DNA of 10,281 nt from Acidobacteriota bacterium (GTDB lineage Bacteria > Acidobacteriota > Terriglobia > Terriglobales > Acidobacteriaceae). Positions 1-7,519 of this stretch are shown piece by piece. Location of the stretch: assembly GCA_021809235.1 (NCBI GenBank), contig JAKBAG010000096.1, positions 1-10,281 of the forward strand. The letters run 5' to 3'. The translations under genes were made by a program, and so were the position numbers. The notes under the pieces are model-generated. The model was not told the DNA's origin, did no database searches, and was given only the letters and a program-made list of their open reading frames with translations. How positions within the stretch are numbered: position 1 is the first letter of the stretch; every line of letters starts with the position of its first letter.

Positions 1-1
1 A

Positions 2-1132
2 CGGTTTGGTTTTTTTGCCTTTCCGGAGCTGACGCGGGAGAATCCCGATGGCATGCTGGGCAACTATGGATTTATGGACCAGATTGCTGCATTGCAGTGG
101 GTCCAGCGCAATATTGCAGCCTTTGGCGGAGATGCATCGAACGTTACGGTGCTGGGTGAGTCTGCAGGCGGATTCTCCGTACACATGCTACTCACTTCTC
201 CACTGAGCAAGGGACTGTTTACCAAGGCGATCATTGAGTCCGGCGGTGGGCGAACGAATCTGGGTGGAGAGCGGTATGTAAGCACGGCGCTACCCAATGG
301 GCCGGCTTCGGCAGAGTCGATCGGTTTGGAGTTTGCGCGAAGCGTGGGCATTACGGGAAACGGGAAAGCTGCGCTGGAGGCGCTGCGCAAACTGCCAGCG
401 GAAGCGGTGCGTGGCAACCTGAACATGGCTACGATGTCGCAACCAGGGTATGCCGGTCCGATGATCGATGGGCGCATTGTGGTGGCCGATCCGCAGACGG
501 TCTACCTGTCGGGAGCCGGATGGCATGTGCCACTGCTGATCGGGACCAACAGCCTGGATATTGGCTTTGGTTTTCAGCCCAGCAAGGAGGCGCTGTTTGC
601 CGAGTTCGGGGAGAATCGCGACAAAGCGATGGCGGCGTATGACCCAACCGGCAAAGGCAGTCTGGAAGCAGTGCGCTACATGGTGAACATGGATCGCTTC
701 ATGGTGGAGCCGGCGCGGTTTGTGGCCAGCGTATTTGCCTCCGAAGGTGAGCCAGCCTACATCTATCGCTTTGGTTATGTGGCACAGTCGATGCGCAAGC
801 AGTGGCCGGGTGCGCCGCATGCTACGGAGATTCCGTTTGCGTTTGATACGGTGGCGGCCAAGTACGGCAGCAGTCTGGCTCCGCAGGATGAGGCCATGGC
901 CCGCGCGATGCTGAGCTATTGGGTGTCATTTGCCAAGACGGGCGATCCCAGCACGGGGAATGCGGTGGCGTGGCCACGGTATACACCGGAGACGAATATG
1001 GTGATGGACTTTACACCGGATCATGGTCCGGTGGCGGAGACTGATCCGTGGAAGGCGCGGCTGGATGTGACGGCGGCGTACGTCTCGAGCACTCCACCGG
1101 CGACTCCGTCGTCAGCGCCTGCGCGCCGCTGA
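2..1132 (+). CDS. Type-B carboxylesterase, C-terminal part (5' end outside window)
   Basis: Alpha/beta-hydrolase of the carboxylesterase type B / para-nitrobenzyl esterase family, which hydrolyses carboxylic esters; many relatives are exported. The frame is open from base 2 and reads GFFAFPELTREN before GNYGFMDQIAALQWVQRNI, the classic family block, so the methionine at 53 is internal and not the start. The nucleophile is the serine of GESAGG (codon 161-163). The catalytic histidine is in GAPHATEIPFAF (codon 818-820), matching the family's G-x-x-H-x-x-E-[IL]-P-[YF]-x-F. The acidic residue is normally Glu in a G-x-N-x-x-E-G-type motif; here the region reads GTNSLDIGFG, with Asp at codon 557-559. 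Only 376 residues are visible against roughly 500-550 in the family, so the N-terminus and oxyanion-hole HGGG motif lie outside. The tail after about 1080 is Pro/Ser/Ala-rich. It converges on the regulator gene. Family assignment is secure; the substrate is unknown. Confidence 0.93.
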   Translation, partial: RFGFFAFPELTRENPDGMLGNYGFMDQIAALQWVQRNIAAFGGDASNVTVLGESAGGFSVHMLLTSPLSKGLFTKAIIESGGGRTNLGGERYVSTALPNGPASAESIGLEFARSVGITGNGKAALEALRKLPAEAVRGNLNMATMSQPGYAGPMIDGRIVVADPQTVYLSGAGWHVPLLIGTNSLDIGFGFQPSKEALFAEFGENRDKAMAAYDPTGKGSLEAVRYMVNMDRFMVEPARFVASVFASEGEPAYIYRFGYVAQSMRKQWPGAPHATEIPFAFDTVAAKYGSSLAPQDEAMARAMLSYWVSFAKTGDPSTGNAVAWPRYTPETNMVMDFTPDHGPVAETDPWKARLDVTAAYVSSTPPATPSSAPARR

Positions 1133-1167
1133 CGAGGGAAGCAATCCCAGACGGTTGAAATGCTGGC

Positions 1168-1194
1168 AAGGGCTGCCCTGTGTGGGCAGCCCTT
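1168..1194. terminator. Perfect hairpin between convergent genes, probable bidirectional terminator
   Basis: The arms AAGGGCTGCCC (1168-1178) and GGGCAGCCCTT (1184-1194) are exact reverse complements: an 11-bp GC-rich stem with a 5-base loop (TGTGT). It lies in the 105-bp gap between the stops of the carboxylesterase (plus) and the winged-helix regulator (minus), where a shared intrinsic terminator is expected. The downstream T tract is weak in both directions (CTTACTGTTGT on the plus strand), so termination may be imperfect or Rho-assisted. Confidence 0.7.
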
Positions 1195-1237
1195 ACTGTT
1201 GTCTGCGAGCACCAGGTGCCCTGCCGGGGAAAGGTTT

Positions 1238-2566
1238 TCAGAGTTGAGCGGCTGTGTGGATGCGTGTGGCCAGCAGTTGCGCATGTACGGATTTGGAACG
1301 CAGGCTGGTGGTCTGCAGCAGCAGCTCAAAGGGTCGGAATCGTCCATTGGGCAGGGCAGCGCGGCGCAGGACCTGCGTAAAATCCGGATCGCTGAGAATC
1401 TCATCGGCAGCTGCCTCGGTTCCGGCGACATCGAGCCCTTCGAGAAAGAGCATGTAGCCGTTGCCGGTGAGGTTGGGCAGGTACTTGACCAGCGCATAGG
1501 AGGTATGTGCAGGTTCGTTCCAGTGGCTCTGGTAGGTAGCACTTTCGCCGGGCTGCGGATGGAGGTTGACGATCCAGGCCTGGGACATGTCCTGGTTTGC
1601 GACCACGCGGAAGTCGGCGGAGGCATCACTTAGCTCAGCCCACGGGTTGGAGGTAATGGAGCCGAGCAGAATAGTGTTGCCGGATTTGAGGTCGTCGAGG
1701 GTCAGGTCGCGGGGAAAACGAAGTTGGACGCGCTGCGGAGACGACTGCGGTATCTGCTCCAGTTTTTCAAGAATGCGAAGACTCTCAAAGTCGAGATAGC
1801 GCTGGGTGAGCAGGTCGCGGCGAGCCTGTGGCGAGAGGTCGGCCAGGGCCATGGGCAGCGAGGATTCGCTGGCATAGTCGGCCAGCGGAACGGACTTGCC
1901 TGCGATGTCCTCAGCCAGGTTCAGGCCGCTATCGGGCGGAACGAGGAGGGTTCTGCCACCGGGTGGAAAGAGGCTACTCCAGAAGGCGCTGCGGAGGTCG
2001 GGGCGTAGAAATCGCTGGAGGACTGCGAACGAAGCCAGTGCGCCGACCAGGACCAGTGCGCTGGCCACGAAGAGAAGCGGACGAGGCCATCGGGTCGGTT
2101 CGGTGCGATGCGCAGGGTTGGCAGCGGCAACGAGAGTTTGGGGAAGGTCCGTAGGTGCTTCCGGGAGCTGAGCCGACGAGAACATGGATGGCTTGTGGGG
2201 CAGAAAGACGGCAGCATACTGGCCTACTGGAACCTCGATCCGGATGGATTCGGCGCATTGGGGATCAGCATAGAACTCTGCGAGACGGCGACGCAGCATG
2301 CGCGCGTAGGTGCGCACGATATTGTCTTCATCGGTACGATAGCCGGGCTTGCGGGAGAAGACGGCAACGCCGATGCGGGTTTCCGTCAGGTGTTGGGTGC
2401 GGTCTTGAATGGTAGCAGCAACCAGGTGCAGCAACAGGCGTGTGAGCAGCGTGGAGCGAGAGAAGATTCTGCTGGCGACAATGCGCTGTGCAGCCTGCCA
2501 GCGCGGATCGAGATCGAGACCGGATTGCTCCGGCAGTGGCTCGAGGGGGATGTGCGCAAGACTCAC
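1238..2566 (-). CDS. Membrane-anchored winged-helix (CadC/ToxR-like architecture) putative transcriptional regulator
   Basis: Predicted 442-residue one-component regulator. Residues about 22-121 (RWQ...QYAAVF) form a block I recognise from many acidobacterial proteins. Its second half, NIVRTYARMLRRRLAEFY followed by IRIEVPVGQYAAVF, resembles the recognition helix and C-terminal hairpin of OmpR-type winged helices. Residues about 162-184 form one hydrophobic transmembrane segment (PLLFVASALVLVGALASFAV). The remaining ~255 residues should be periplasmic. They contain TILLGSITSNPWAEL and end in a region with TSYALVKYLPNL and NGYMLFLEGLDVAGTEAA, also typical of this group; the ligand is unknown. 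The start is GTG 2566: AAGGAGG (2574-2580, minus strand) sits 7 nt upstream, and the frame beyond, up to 2692, encodes nothing family-like. It is divergent from the receptor gene, so it may control that gene or itself through the shared 284-bp region. The DNA-binding role is inferred from the fold; no target is known. Confidence 0.8.
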   Translation of the reverse strand: MSLAHIPLEPLPEQSGLDLDPRWQAAQRIVASRIFSRSTLLTRLLLHLVAATIQDRTQHLTETRIGVAVFSRKPGYRTDEDNIVRTYARMLRRRLAEFYADPQCAESIRIEVPVGQYAAVFLPHKPSMFSSAQLPEAPTDLPQTLVAAANPAHRTEPTRWPRPLLFVASALVLVGALASFAVLQRFLRPDLRSAFWSSLFPPGGRTLLVPPDSGLNLAEDIAGKSVPLADYASESSLPMALADLSPQARRDLLTQRYLDFESLRILEKLEQIPQSSPQRVQLRFPRDLTLDDLKSGNTILLGSITSNPWAELSDASADFRVVANQDMSQAWIVNLHPQPGESATYQSHWNEPAHTSYALVKYLPNLTGNGYMLFLEGLDVAGTEAAADEILSDPDFTQVLRRAALPNGRFRPFELLLQTTSLRSKSVHAQLLATRIHTAAQL

Positions 2567-2573
2567 GGAACGG

Positions 2574-2580
2574 CCTCCTT
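2574..2580 (-). promoter_or_regulatory. Shine-Dalgarno AAGGAGG that fixes the regulator's GTG start
   Basis: Read on the minus strand, AAGGAGG is followed by a 7-base spacer and then GTG (2566-2564). This near-ideal ribosome binding site decides the start over the methionine codon at 2692, which would add 42 residues with no recognisable domain. Confidence 0.85.
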
Positions 2581-2731
2581 CCCTGCGATGGATGGACTTT
2601 TCCTGTTTGCACTGTAGGCCACCGAGATGAACGACGCATGAATATGCCGGGGGATAGACGGTGGATAGCGAGCGGATTCGAGAGATTTTCATCTTCGAAG
2701 TAAGTGGATATTGCTCATAGAGATAGCGGGA

Positions 2732-2760
2732 CTTTTCACGGGTGCATGCACGGTGAAAGG
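2732..2760. promoter_or_regulatory. Composite palindrome in the divergent intergenic region, candidate operator
   Basis: Outer arms TTTCAC (2734-2739) and GTGAAA (2753-2758) are perfect inverted repeats 13 bases apart; two more flanking pairs (C2732/G2760 and the T2733/G2759 wobble) extend the symmetry. Nested between them is GTGCATGCAC (2742-2751), a perfect 10-base palindrome with nearly the same centre. It lies in the 284-bp gap (2567-2850) between the divergent regulator and receptor starts, about 90 bp before the receptor ATG. The position and dyad symmetry suggest a binding site for a dimeric regulator, possibly the neighbouring winged-helix protein. An RNA hairpin in one transcript is the alternative. 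I could not place convincing -35/-10 elements in this gap and see no small gene there. Confidence 0.45.
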
Positions 2761-2838
2761 GGAAATTACACTCTGTTGGGCGTCCTGGGGAATTCGTAGG
2801 ATCAGGCTGTTTGGACAGGCTTGGACCTGAACTTTCCG

Positions 2839-2844
2839 AGGAGG
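2839..2844 (+). promoter_or_regulatory. Shine-Dalgarno AGGAGG that fixes the receptor start at ATG 2851
   Basis: AGGAGG ends 6 bases before ATG 2851. The upstream in-frame TTG 2821 and the downstream ATG 2929 have no comparable site; a GGAG abuts ATG 2929 with no spacer. The chosen start gives an N-terminal stretch of about 34 residues before the hydrophobic signal core. Confidence 0.8.
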
Positions 2845-2850
2845 GTTTCC

Positions 2851-5800
2851 ATGACGCGGTTCGATATCAGGAGGCGCATAGCGGCTGGCAGGCTGGCAGG
2901 CAGCAGCCGCAAAACGACAGTACCGGAGATGGCTGGCAATCGGAGCATTGGGTGGTGGCTGCTGGTGCTGCTGCTGGCTGTAGCCGTTCCGGGACGGGCA
3001 CAGGTGAATACGGGAAGCCTGAGCGGACAGATCAGCGACAGCTCCGGGGCGGCGCTGGCCGGGGCGAAGGTGATGGTGGTCGATGGCGCAACCGGCTATC
3101 GGCGCGTGGAAAAGTCGCAGCCGGATGGGCAGTATCAGATGCCGAATCTGCCGATTGGTGTGTACACGCTGACGGTGTCGGCACCGGGCTTTACGGTAGC
3201 CAGCGAGTCGATCACGATCAATGTGGGCGCGCGCGCTCGTGCCGATCTGCAGATGCACGTGGGCTCGGAGAGCCAGACGGTGCAGGTGACCTCCGAGGCA
3301 AATGCGTTGGCCCGCGATGATGCGTCTATCAGCACGATTGTGACGCAGGATACGATCAGCGAGACGCCGCTGTTTCTGCGCAACTGGGATGATCTGCTGC
3401 GCGTTGTGCCGGGCGTGCAGATCAACCGGTATACGAATCAGGCCGGATCGACGGCGGCAGGACGTACCGGCGACTTCAACGTGAACGGCGTGCATTCGCT
3501 GCAGAACAACTTCATTCTGGACGGCATTGACAACAATACGTTCTCAGAGAATGTGCAGGAGCTGAGCTCAGAGGCAGCGCATCCATCCGTGGATGTGATT
3601 TCCGAGTTCAACGTGATCACAAATCCGTATTCGGCCGAGTATGGACGTGCGCCGGGCGCGGTGGTCTCCGTGAACACGCGCAGCGGAACGAATAGCATTC
3701 ACGGAACAGCCTATGAGTATGTCCGCAACCAGTTCTTTGATGCATTCGATTATTTTTCCAAGCAGTCTCTGACGAAAAAGGCGGAGGACAATCAGAACCA
3801 GTTCGGTGGCAGCCTGGGTGGGCCGATTCTGCGCAACCGTCTGTTCTACTTCGGCAACTATGAAGAGACGCGCATCAAGCAGGGTGTTTCCCGTGTGGCC
3901 ACAGTGCCGCTGGACAACGAACGGATCGGAGACTTCAGTCCGGCGGCAGCAGCGGCAGATGGAATTGCGCCGTATCCGACGATCTATGATCCGACAACCT
4001 GTTCCACACCCTATAACCTGAAGAGCGGTGGCTGCCAACCGTACACGAACAACCAGATACCAGGCAATCAGATTGACTCCAGCGTGAAGGCGCTGATGGC
4101 ACTGTTTCCGGAGCCAAACTTTAAGAACGGCGGAGCCAATTATCCGGAGCTGAACAACTTTTCGCGCACCGGAGCCTTGACGGACTTTAACGGAAGTCTG
4201 GATACGCGGCTGGACTGGACAGTATCGCCGGTTGATACGGTCTTTGCGCGCTTCAACTACTTCAACCGTACGCGGGATATTCCGGGATTCTTTGGCGGAT
4301 TGGCCGACGGCAGTGCGACCTCGGCGTGGGGCAACCAGATTCTGAAGGGCGCAAGCCTGGTGCTGGGCTACACGCGGGTGCTGAGTCCGACGATGGTCAA
4401 TGACTTCCGGTTTGGCTGGGTGCGGGACTACTCGTTTGCAGCCCAGCAGCCGTTTGGATTGACGCAGTATGCCGGGCAGTTTGTGCCGGGAATTCCGCAA
4501 AATCCGGCCACAGGTGGCGGTGTTCCGCTGACCAACTTTGTGAACAAGACCTTCCTGGGATCGCCGGATTACCTGCCGAAGCAGCAGGTTCCAATGCTGT
4601 ATCAATACGTGGACACGCTCTCCTGGACGCATGGAAACCAGACGCTCAAGGTGGGAGCGAATCTCTTTGCTCCAATGCGCAACCTGTTTCAGGATGAGCC
4701 GGGAACACGTGGCGATCTGACATTCACGGGTATCTTTACGGGACTGTCCTACGCGGATGGTCTGATTGGCGCAACTGAATATACGCAGCTGACGAATGTC
4801 TTCTTTGTGGATCAGCGGATGTGGATGGCCTCCGGCTTTGCCGAAGACGACTGGAAGGTGACACCACGACTGACGCTGAATCTGGGCCTGCGGTATGACT
4901 TCAACACGCCGGCGTATGAGGGGCAGAACCGGATGGCGAACTTCAACCCGGCCGGCAGCGGCTCGCTGGTCTTTGCCAAATCCGGCTCGATCTATGATCG
5001 GACGCTGGTGCATCCGAACACGACGGACTTTGCGCCACGGATTGGAGTCTCCTATGCGGTGACCGACAACACGGTGCTGCATGGCGGCTTTGGCATCTAC
5101 TACACGGGTCTGGAGCGCATTGGCAGCGAGAATCAGCTGGCGGAGAATCCGCCGAACCTGGTGAACAAGACGCTGGCCAGCAACAGCCAGCCGGTGCTGA
5201 AGCCCTCGGTCGGATTCCCAACCAACTTTCTGAATCCCGGCACGATTAACTTCAACCAGTTGCAGAACTTCCATATTCGCTCGGAGAATCCGAACCTGGC
5301 GCCGCCGACGGTGGAACAGTGGAGTGTAGGCGTGCAGCGGCAGCTGGGGCAGGCCTGGCTGGGCGAGCTGGACTATGTGGGCACACACTCCAGCAATCTG
5401 GACGTGCTGCGCAACTATAACCAGGTGCTGATTGCCGGCAACCAGGTGGTGACGAGCGCGAGCGCTCCGGGCGGCACGGTTCCGTATCCGGACTTTGGGC
5501 AGGTGGAGTACATGGATTCGATTGGGCGTGGCAACTACCACGGGCTGCAGGCCTCGCTGGTGCGTGCCATGCGCAACGGTTTGAGCGTGCGGGCTGCCTA
5601 CACGTATTCCCACGCGCTGGATAATGCTCCAGAAGAGCTGGAATCGAACTCCGGCGCTGCTCCTAATGGACGCAACGACGCTGCGTGGTACGGCAGCGCG
5701 GACTTTGACGTACGCAACCGCATCTCGGCGACCTATGTCTATCAGTTCCCCTTCGGACGCGGGCGCGCGATGCTGCAGCATGGGGTGGCGAGCTGGATTC

Positions 5801-6285
5801 TGGGTGACTGGCAAACCTCGGGCGTCTACACCTACTACAGTGGACATCCGTTCACGGCAAACTGGGGAAGCGAAAGCAGCCTGCTCGATGCTTACGGATT
5901 TGCAACGGCAGTGCCGAATGTGGCTGCACCCGTGCATTACATCAAGAGCCAGCAATGCTGGTTCTATGACAATCTGAACCCGAAGTGCATGGCAAGCAGC
6001 AATGTGGCAACCCCGTTCACCGATCCGGGCAAGTACATGATTGGCAACAGCGGCCGCAATACGCTGGTGGGACCGCCGACGGACCTGTTTGACTTTGCGC
6101 TGATTCGTGAGTTTCCGATCACGAACCGCTGGTCGAGCGAGTTTCGCTGGGAGGTCTTTAACCTGGCCAACCATGCGGTGTTTGGCCAGCCGGGCGGAAA
6201 CGTAAGCAACAGCAGCGCCGGCGCCATCACGACGCTTTCCGCCGATCCGCGCGTGATGCAGTTTGCACTGCGCATCAGCTTCTGA
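2851..6285 (+). CDS. Oar-like / TonB-dependent-receptor-like outer membrane protein with carboxypeptidase-regulatory domain
   Basis: 1144-residue predicted outer membrane beta-barrel of the very large type abundant in Acidobacteria. Residues 35-50 form the signal-peptide core (WWLLVLLLAVAVPGRA), with probable cleavage before Q51; a basic 34-residue stretch precedes the core. Residues about 53-150 are a carboxypeptidase-regulatory-like Ig fold: TGSLSGQISDSSGAALAGAKV, then DGQYQMPNLPIGVYTLTVSAPGF. Residues about 155-300 are plug-like (LRNWDDLLRVVPGVQ, FNVNGVHSLQNNFILDGIDN, YSAEYGRAPGAVVSVNTRSGTN). The rest is barrel sequence rich in alternating aromatics, with TLNLGLRYDF, PRIGVSYAV and WSVGVQRQL. 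It ends in ...MQFALRISF; a terminal Phe is the usual BAM insertion signal. I see no clear TonB box, so energised transport is inferred. The substrate is unknown; relatives are often linked to glycan or polymer uptake. The phosphodiesterase gene lies 91 bp downstream on the same strand. Confidence 0.92.
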   Translation: MTRFDIRRRIAAGRLAGSSRKTTVPEMAGNRSIGWWLLVLLLAVAVPGRAQVNTGSLSGQISDSSGAALAGAKVMVVDGATGYRRVEKSQPDGQYQMPNLPIGVYTLTVSAPGFTVASESITINVGARARADLQMHVGSESQTVQVTSEANALARDDASISTIVTQDTISETPLFLRNWDDLLRVVPGVQINRYTNQAGSTAAGRTGDFNVNGVHSLQNNFILDGIDNNTFSENVQELSSEAAHPSVDVISEFNVITNPYSAEYGRAPGAVVSVNTRSGTNSIHGTAYEYVRNQFFDAFDYFSKQSLTKKAEDNQNQFGGSLGGPILRNRLFYFGNYEETRIKQGVSRVATVPLDNERIGDFSPAAAAADGIAPYPTIYDPTTCSTPYNLKSGGCQPYTNNQIPGNQIDSSVKALMALFPEPNFKNGGANYPELNNFSRTGALTDFNGSLDTRLDWTVSPVDTVFARFNYFNRTRDIPGFFGGLADGSATSAWGNQILKGASLVLGYTRVLSPTMVNDFRFGWVRDYSFAAQQPFGLTQYAGQFVPGIPQNPATGGGVPLTNFVNKTFLGSPDYLPKQQVPMLYQYVDTLSWTHGNQTLKVGANLFAPMRNLFQDEPGTRGDLTFTGIFTGLSYADGLIGATEYTQLTNVFFVDQRMWMASGFAEDDWKVTPRLTLNLGLRYDFNTPAYEGQNRMANFNPAGSGSLVFAKSGSIYDRTLVHPNTTDFAPRIGVSYAVTDNTVLHGGFGIYYTGLERIGSENQLAENPPNLVNKTLASNSQPVLKPSVGFPTNFLNPGTINFNQLQNFHIRSENPNLAPPTVEQWSVGVQRQLGQAWLGELDYVGTHSSNLDVLRNYNQVLIAGNQVVTSASAPGGTVPYPDFGQVEYMDSIGRGNYHGLQASLVRAMRNGLSVRAAYTYSHALDNAPEELESNSGAAPNGRNDAAWYGSADFDVRNRISATYVYQFPFGRGRAMLQHGVASWILGDWQTSGVYTYYSGHPFTANWGSESSLLDAYGFATAVPNVAAPVHYIKSQQCWFYDNLNPKCMASSNVATPFTDPGKYMIGNSGRNTLVGPPTDLFDFALIREFPITNRWSSEFRWEVFNLANHAVFGQPGGNVSNSSAGAITTLSADPRVMQFALRISF

Positions 6286-6294
6286 GCACGCTGG

Positions 6295-6329
6295 GCGGCG
6301 CAATGGCTTGCAGGATGCGATTGCGCCGC
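6295..6329 (+). terminator. Intercistronic hairpin between receptor and phosphodiesterase genes
   Basis: GCGGCGCAAT (6295-6304) and ATTGCGCCGC (6320-6329) are exact reverse complements, giving a 10-bp stem with a 15-base loop, starting 10 bases after the receptor stop. No clean T run follows (TGAACGGTTGGTTTC), so it is more likely an attenuating or transcript-stabilising structure than a strong terminator. It could lower expression of the downstream gene relative to the receptor gene. Confidence 0.5.
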
Positions 6330-6376
6330 TGAACGGTTGGTTTCTGCAGGATCAATGGATGCGGAGGTGAGGCGAA

Positions 6377-7426
6377 ATGCCAGGGAATGGACAGAGAATC
6401 GTTTGGCTGCTGGCGGCAGCGGTGTGGATCATGGGGCACAACACCCATGCAGCAGCCCATGCGCAGCCGCACAGAGCGACTGGAACTGCGACGGCAAGCC
6501 CAACGACCCGCGCGCGGCCAGGGACTCGCTCCGTGATGGATGCGCACAACTGCTATCCGTATTTCGAGTGGTGGAGTGACCGGATTGAGCGCGCACTGTC
6601 AACGGGAACGCCGCTGGCTATCGAACAGGATCTGGCCTGGTATACCGATCCGAAGACAGGCCGAAGTTGGTCCGTAGTGACGCACGGAGCTCCCCTGACT
6701 GGACAGGAACCCACGCTGGAGCACTACTTCTTTGACACGGTGCGACCGGTGGTGGAACGCGCGCTGGCCAGCGGAGACCGTTCACAGTGGCCGCTGATTA
6801 CATTGAACCTGGATTTCAAGGATGTGAAGCCAGAGCATCTGCGCGCCATTCGCGCCCTGCTGCAGAGCCATGCCGACTGGATTACAAGTGCCCGCAAGGT
6901 GGCCGAGGATAACAGTCCGCAGCCGCTGGAGGTACGGCCGATCCTGGTGCTGACCGGCGAAGCAGATGCGCAGCAGAAGGTTTTCTACGATGAGTTGCAG
7001 GATGGTGAGCGATTGTATGTCTTTGGAGCGATCCACTCGGCAGAGAAGCCTCCAGCCGCTGCGCCGGAGGTGCTGGATGCGGAGGCTGCCAGCAACTATC
7101 GGCGATGGTGGAACAACTCATGGCGCGTGGTTGAGCCTGCTGGTCAACCAGCTGCCGGAGCGTGGACGGCAGCCAAGCAGGAGCGGCTGCAGGCACTGGT
7201 GAAGCGCGCACACGCAAATAATTTGTGGATTCGCTTCTATACGCTGGATGGCTCCCCGAAGGCTGATCTGAGTGCGAATGGATGGTTCCACGGATACAAC
7301 TTTGGTTCTCTGGCGGCCGTTCGCATCCGCTGGAGCGCTGCGATAGCAGCCGGAGTGGACTATATTGCCTCGGATCAGTACGAGCTGCTGGCGCGACAAA
7401 TCCACGCAGTGGAAAAACGACGCTAA
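6377..7426 (+). CDS. Exported PI-PLC/GDPD-superfamily phosphodiesterase-like protein
   Basis: 349-residue protein resembling the uncharacterised branch of PI-PLC-like/glycerophosphodiester phosphodiesterases that also contains fungal AIM6-like proteins. Residues 8-20 are hydrophobic and followed by AAAHAQ, a plausible signal peptide and cleavage site, so a periplasmic or secreted location is expected. The active-site layout of the superfamily is visible: His57 in DAHNCYP, Glu83 and Asp85 in AIEQDLAWY, and His103 in SVVTHG, matching the H...E-x-D...H order of GDPD enzymes. Later blocks include PLITLNLDFKD, LVLTGEADAQQKVFYDEL, NLWIRFYTLDG and the terminal AAIAAGVDYIASDQYELL, equivalent to the last barrel strand. 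ATG 6377 is preceded by GGAGGTGAGG. It lies 91 bp after the receptor gene and is likely co-transcribed, perhaps cleaving phosphodiesters in material the receptor handles. The fold is fairly secure; activity and substrate are unproven. Confidence 0.82.
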   Translation: MPGNGQRIVWLLAAAVWIMGHNTHAAAHAQPHRATGTATASPTTRARPGTRSVMDAHNCYPYFEWWSDRIERALSTGTPLAIEQDLAWYTDPKTGRSWSVVTHGAPLTGQEPTLEHYFFDTVRPVVERALASGDRSQWPLITLNLDFKDVKPEHLRAIRALLQSHADWITSARKVAEDNSPQPLEVRPILVLTGEADAQQKVFYDELQDGERLYVFGAIHSAEKPPAAAPEVLDAEAASNYRRWWNNSWRVVEPAGQPAAGAWTAAKQERLQALVKRAHANNLWIRFYTLDGSPKADLSANGWFHGYNFGSLAAVRIRWSAAIAAGVDYIASDQYELLARQIHAVEKRR

Positions 7427-7443
7427 GGAACCGGGCAGTGTTC

Positions 7444-7461
7444 GTGTGTCTGGTGACACGC
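7444..7461. terminator. Weak hairpin between convergent phosphodiesterase and hemW genes
   Basis: GTGTC (7446-7450) pairs with GACAC (7455-7459) around the loop TGGT, extended by a T-G wobble and a G-C pair to 7444/7461. It lies in the 93-bp gap between the convergent stops. The stem is short and no T tract follows, so this is only a possible terminator. I see no better candidate in the gap. Confidence 0.25.
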
Positions 7462-7519
7462 TTGCCTCCTCCTGTGAATCCGCATACACGGAAACTGGCT
7501 GCATCCACAGTTGGCTTCG

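Noticed and set aside
290..820. Minus-strand 176-codon frame opposite the carboxylesterase
   Set aside because: Arg/His-rich antisense of a gene with clear catalytic motifs.
2776..2802. TTGGGC ... TAGGAT promoter-like pair upstream of the receptor gene
   Set aside because: The spacer is only 15 bases and both hexamers match the consensus weakly; not reported as a promoter.
2929..2931. Alternative receptor start at the methionine just before the signal-peptide core
   Set aside because: It would give a tidier signal peptide, but GGAG abuts the ATG with no spacer, whereas ATG 2851 has AGGAGG at 6-base spacing.
3568..6303. Very long (911-codon) open frame on the minus strand opposite the receptor gene
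   Set aside because: It is Arg/His/Gln-rich with no recognisable domain and no coherent start, and it mirrors the codon bias of the strongly supported plus-strand receptor. It is an antisense shadow.
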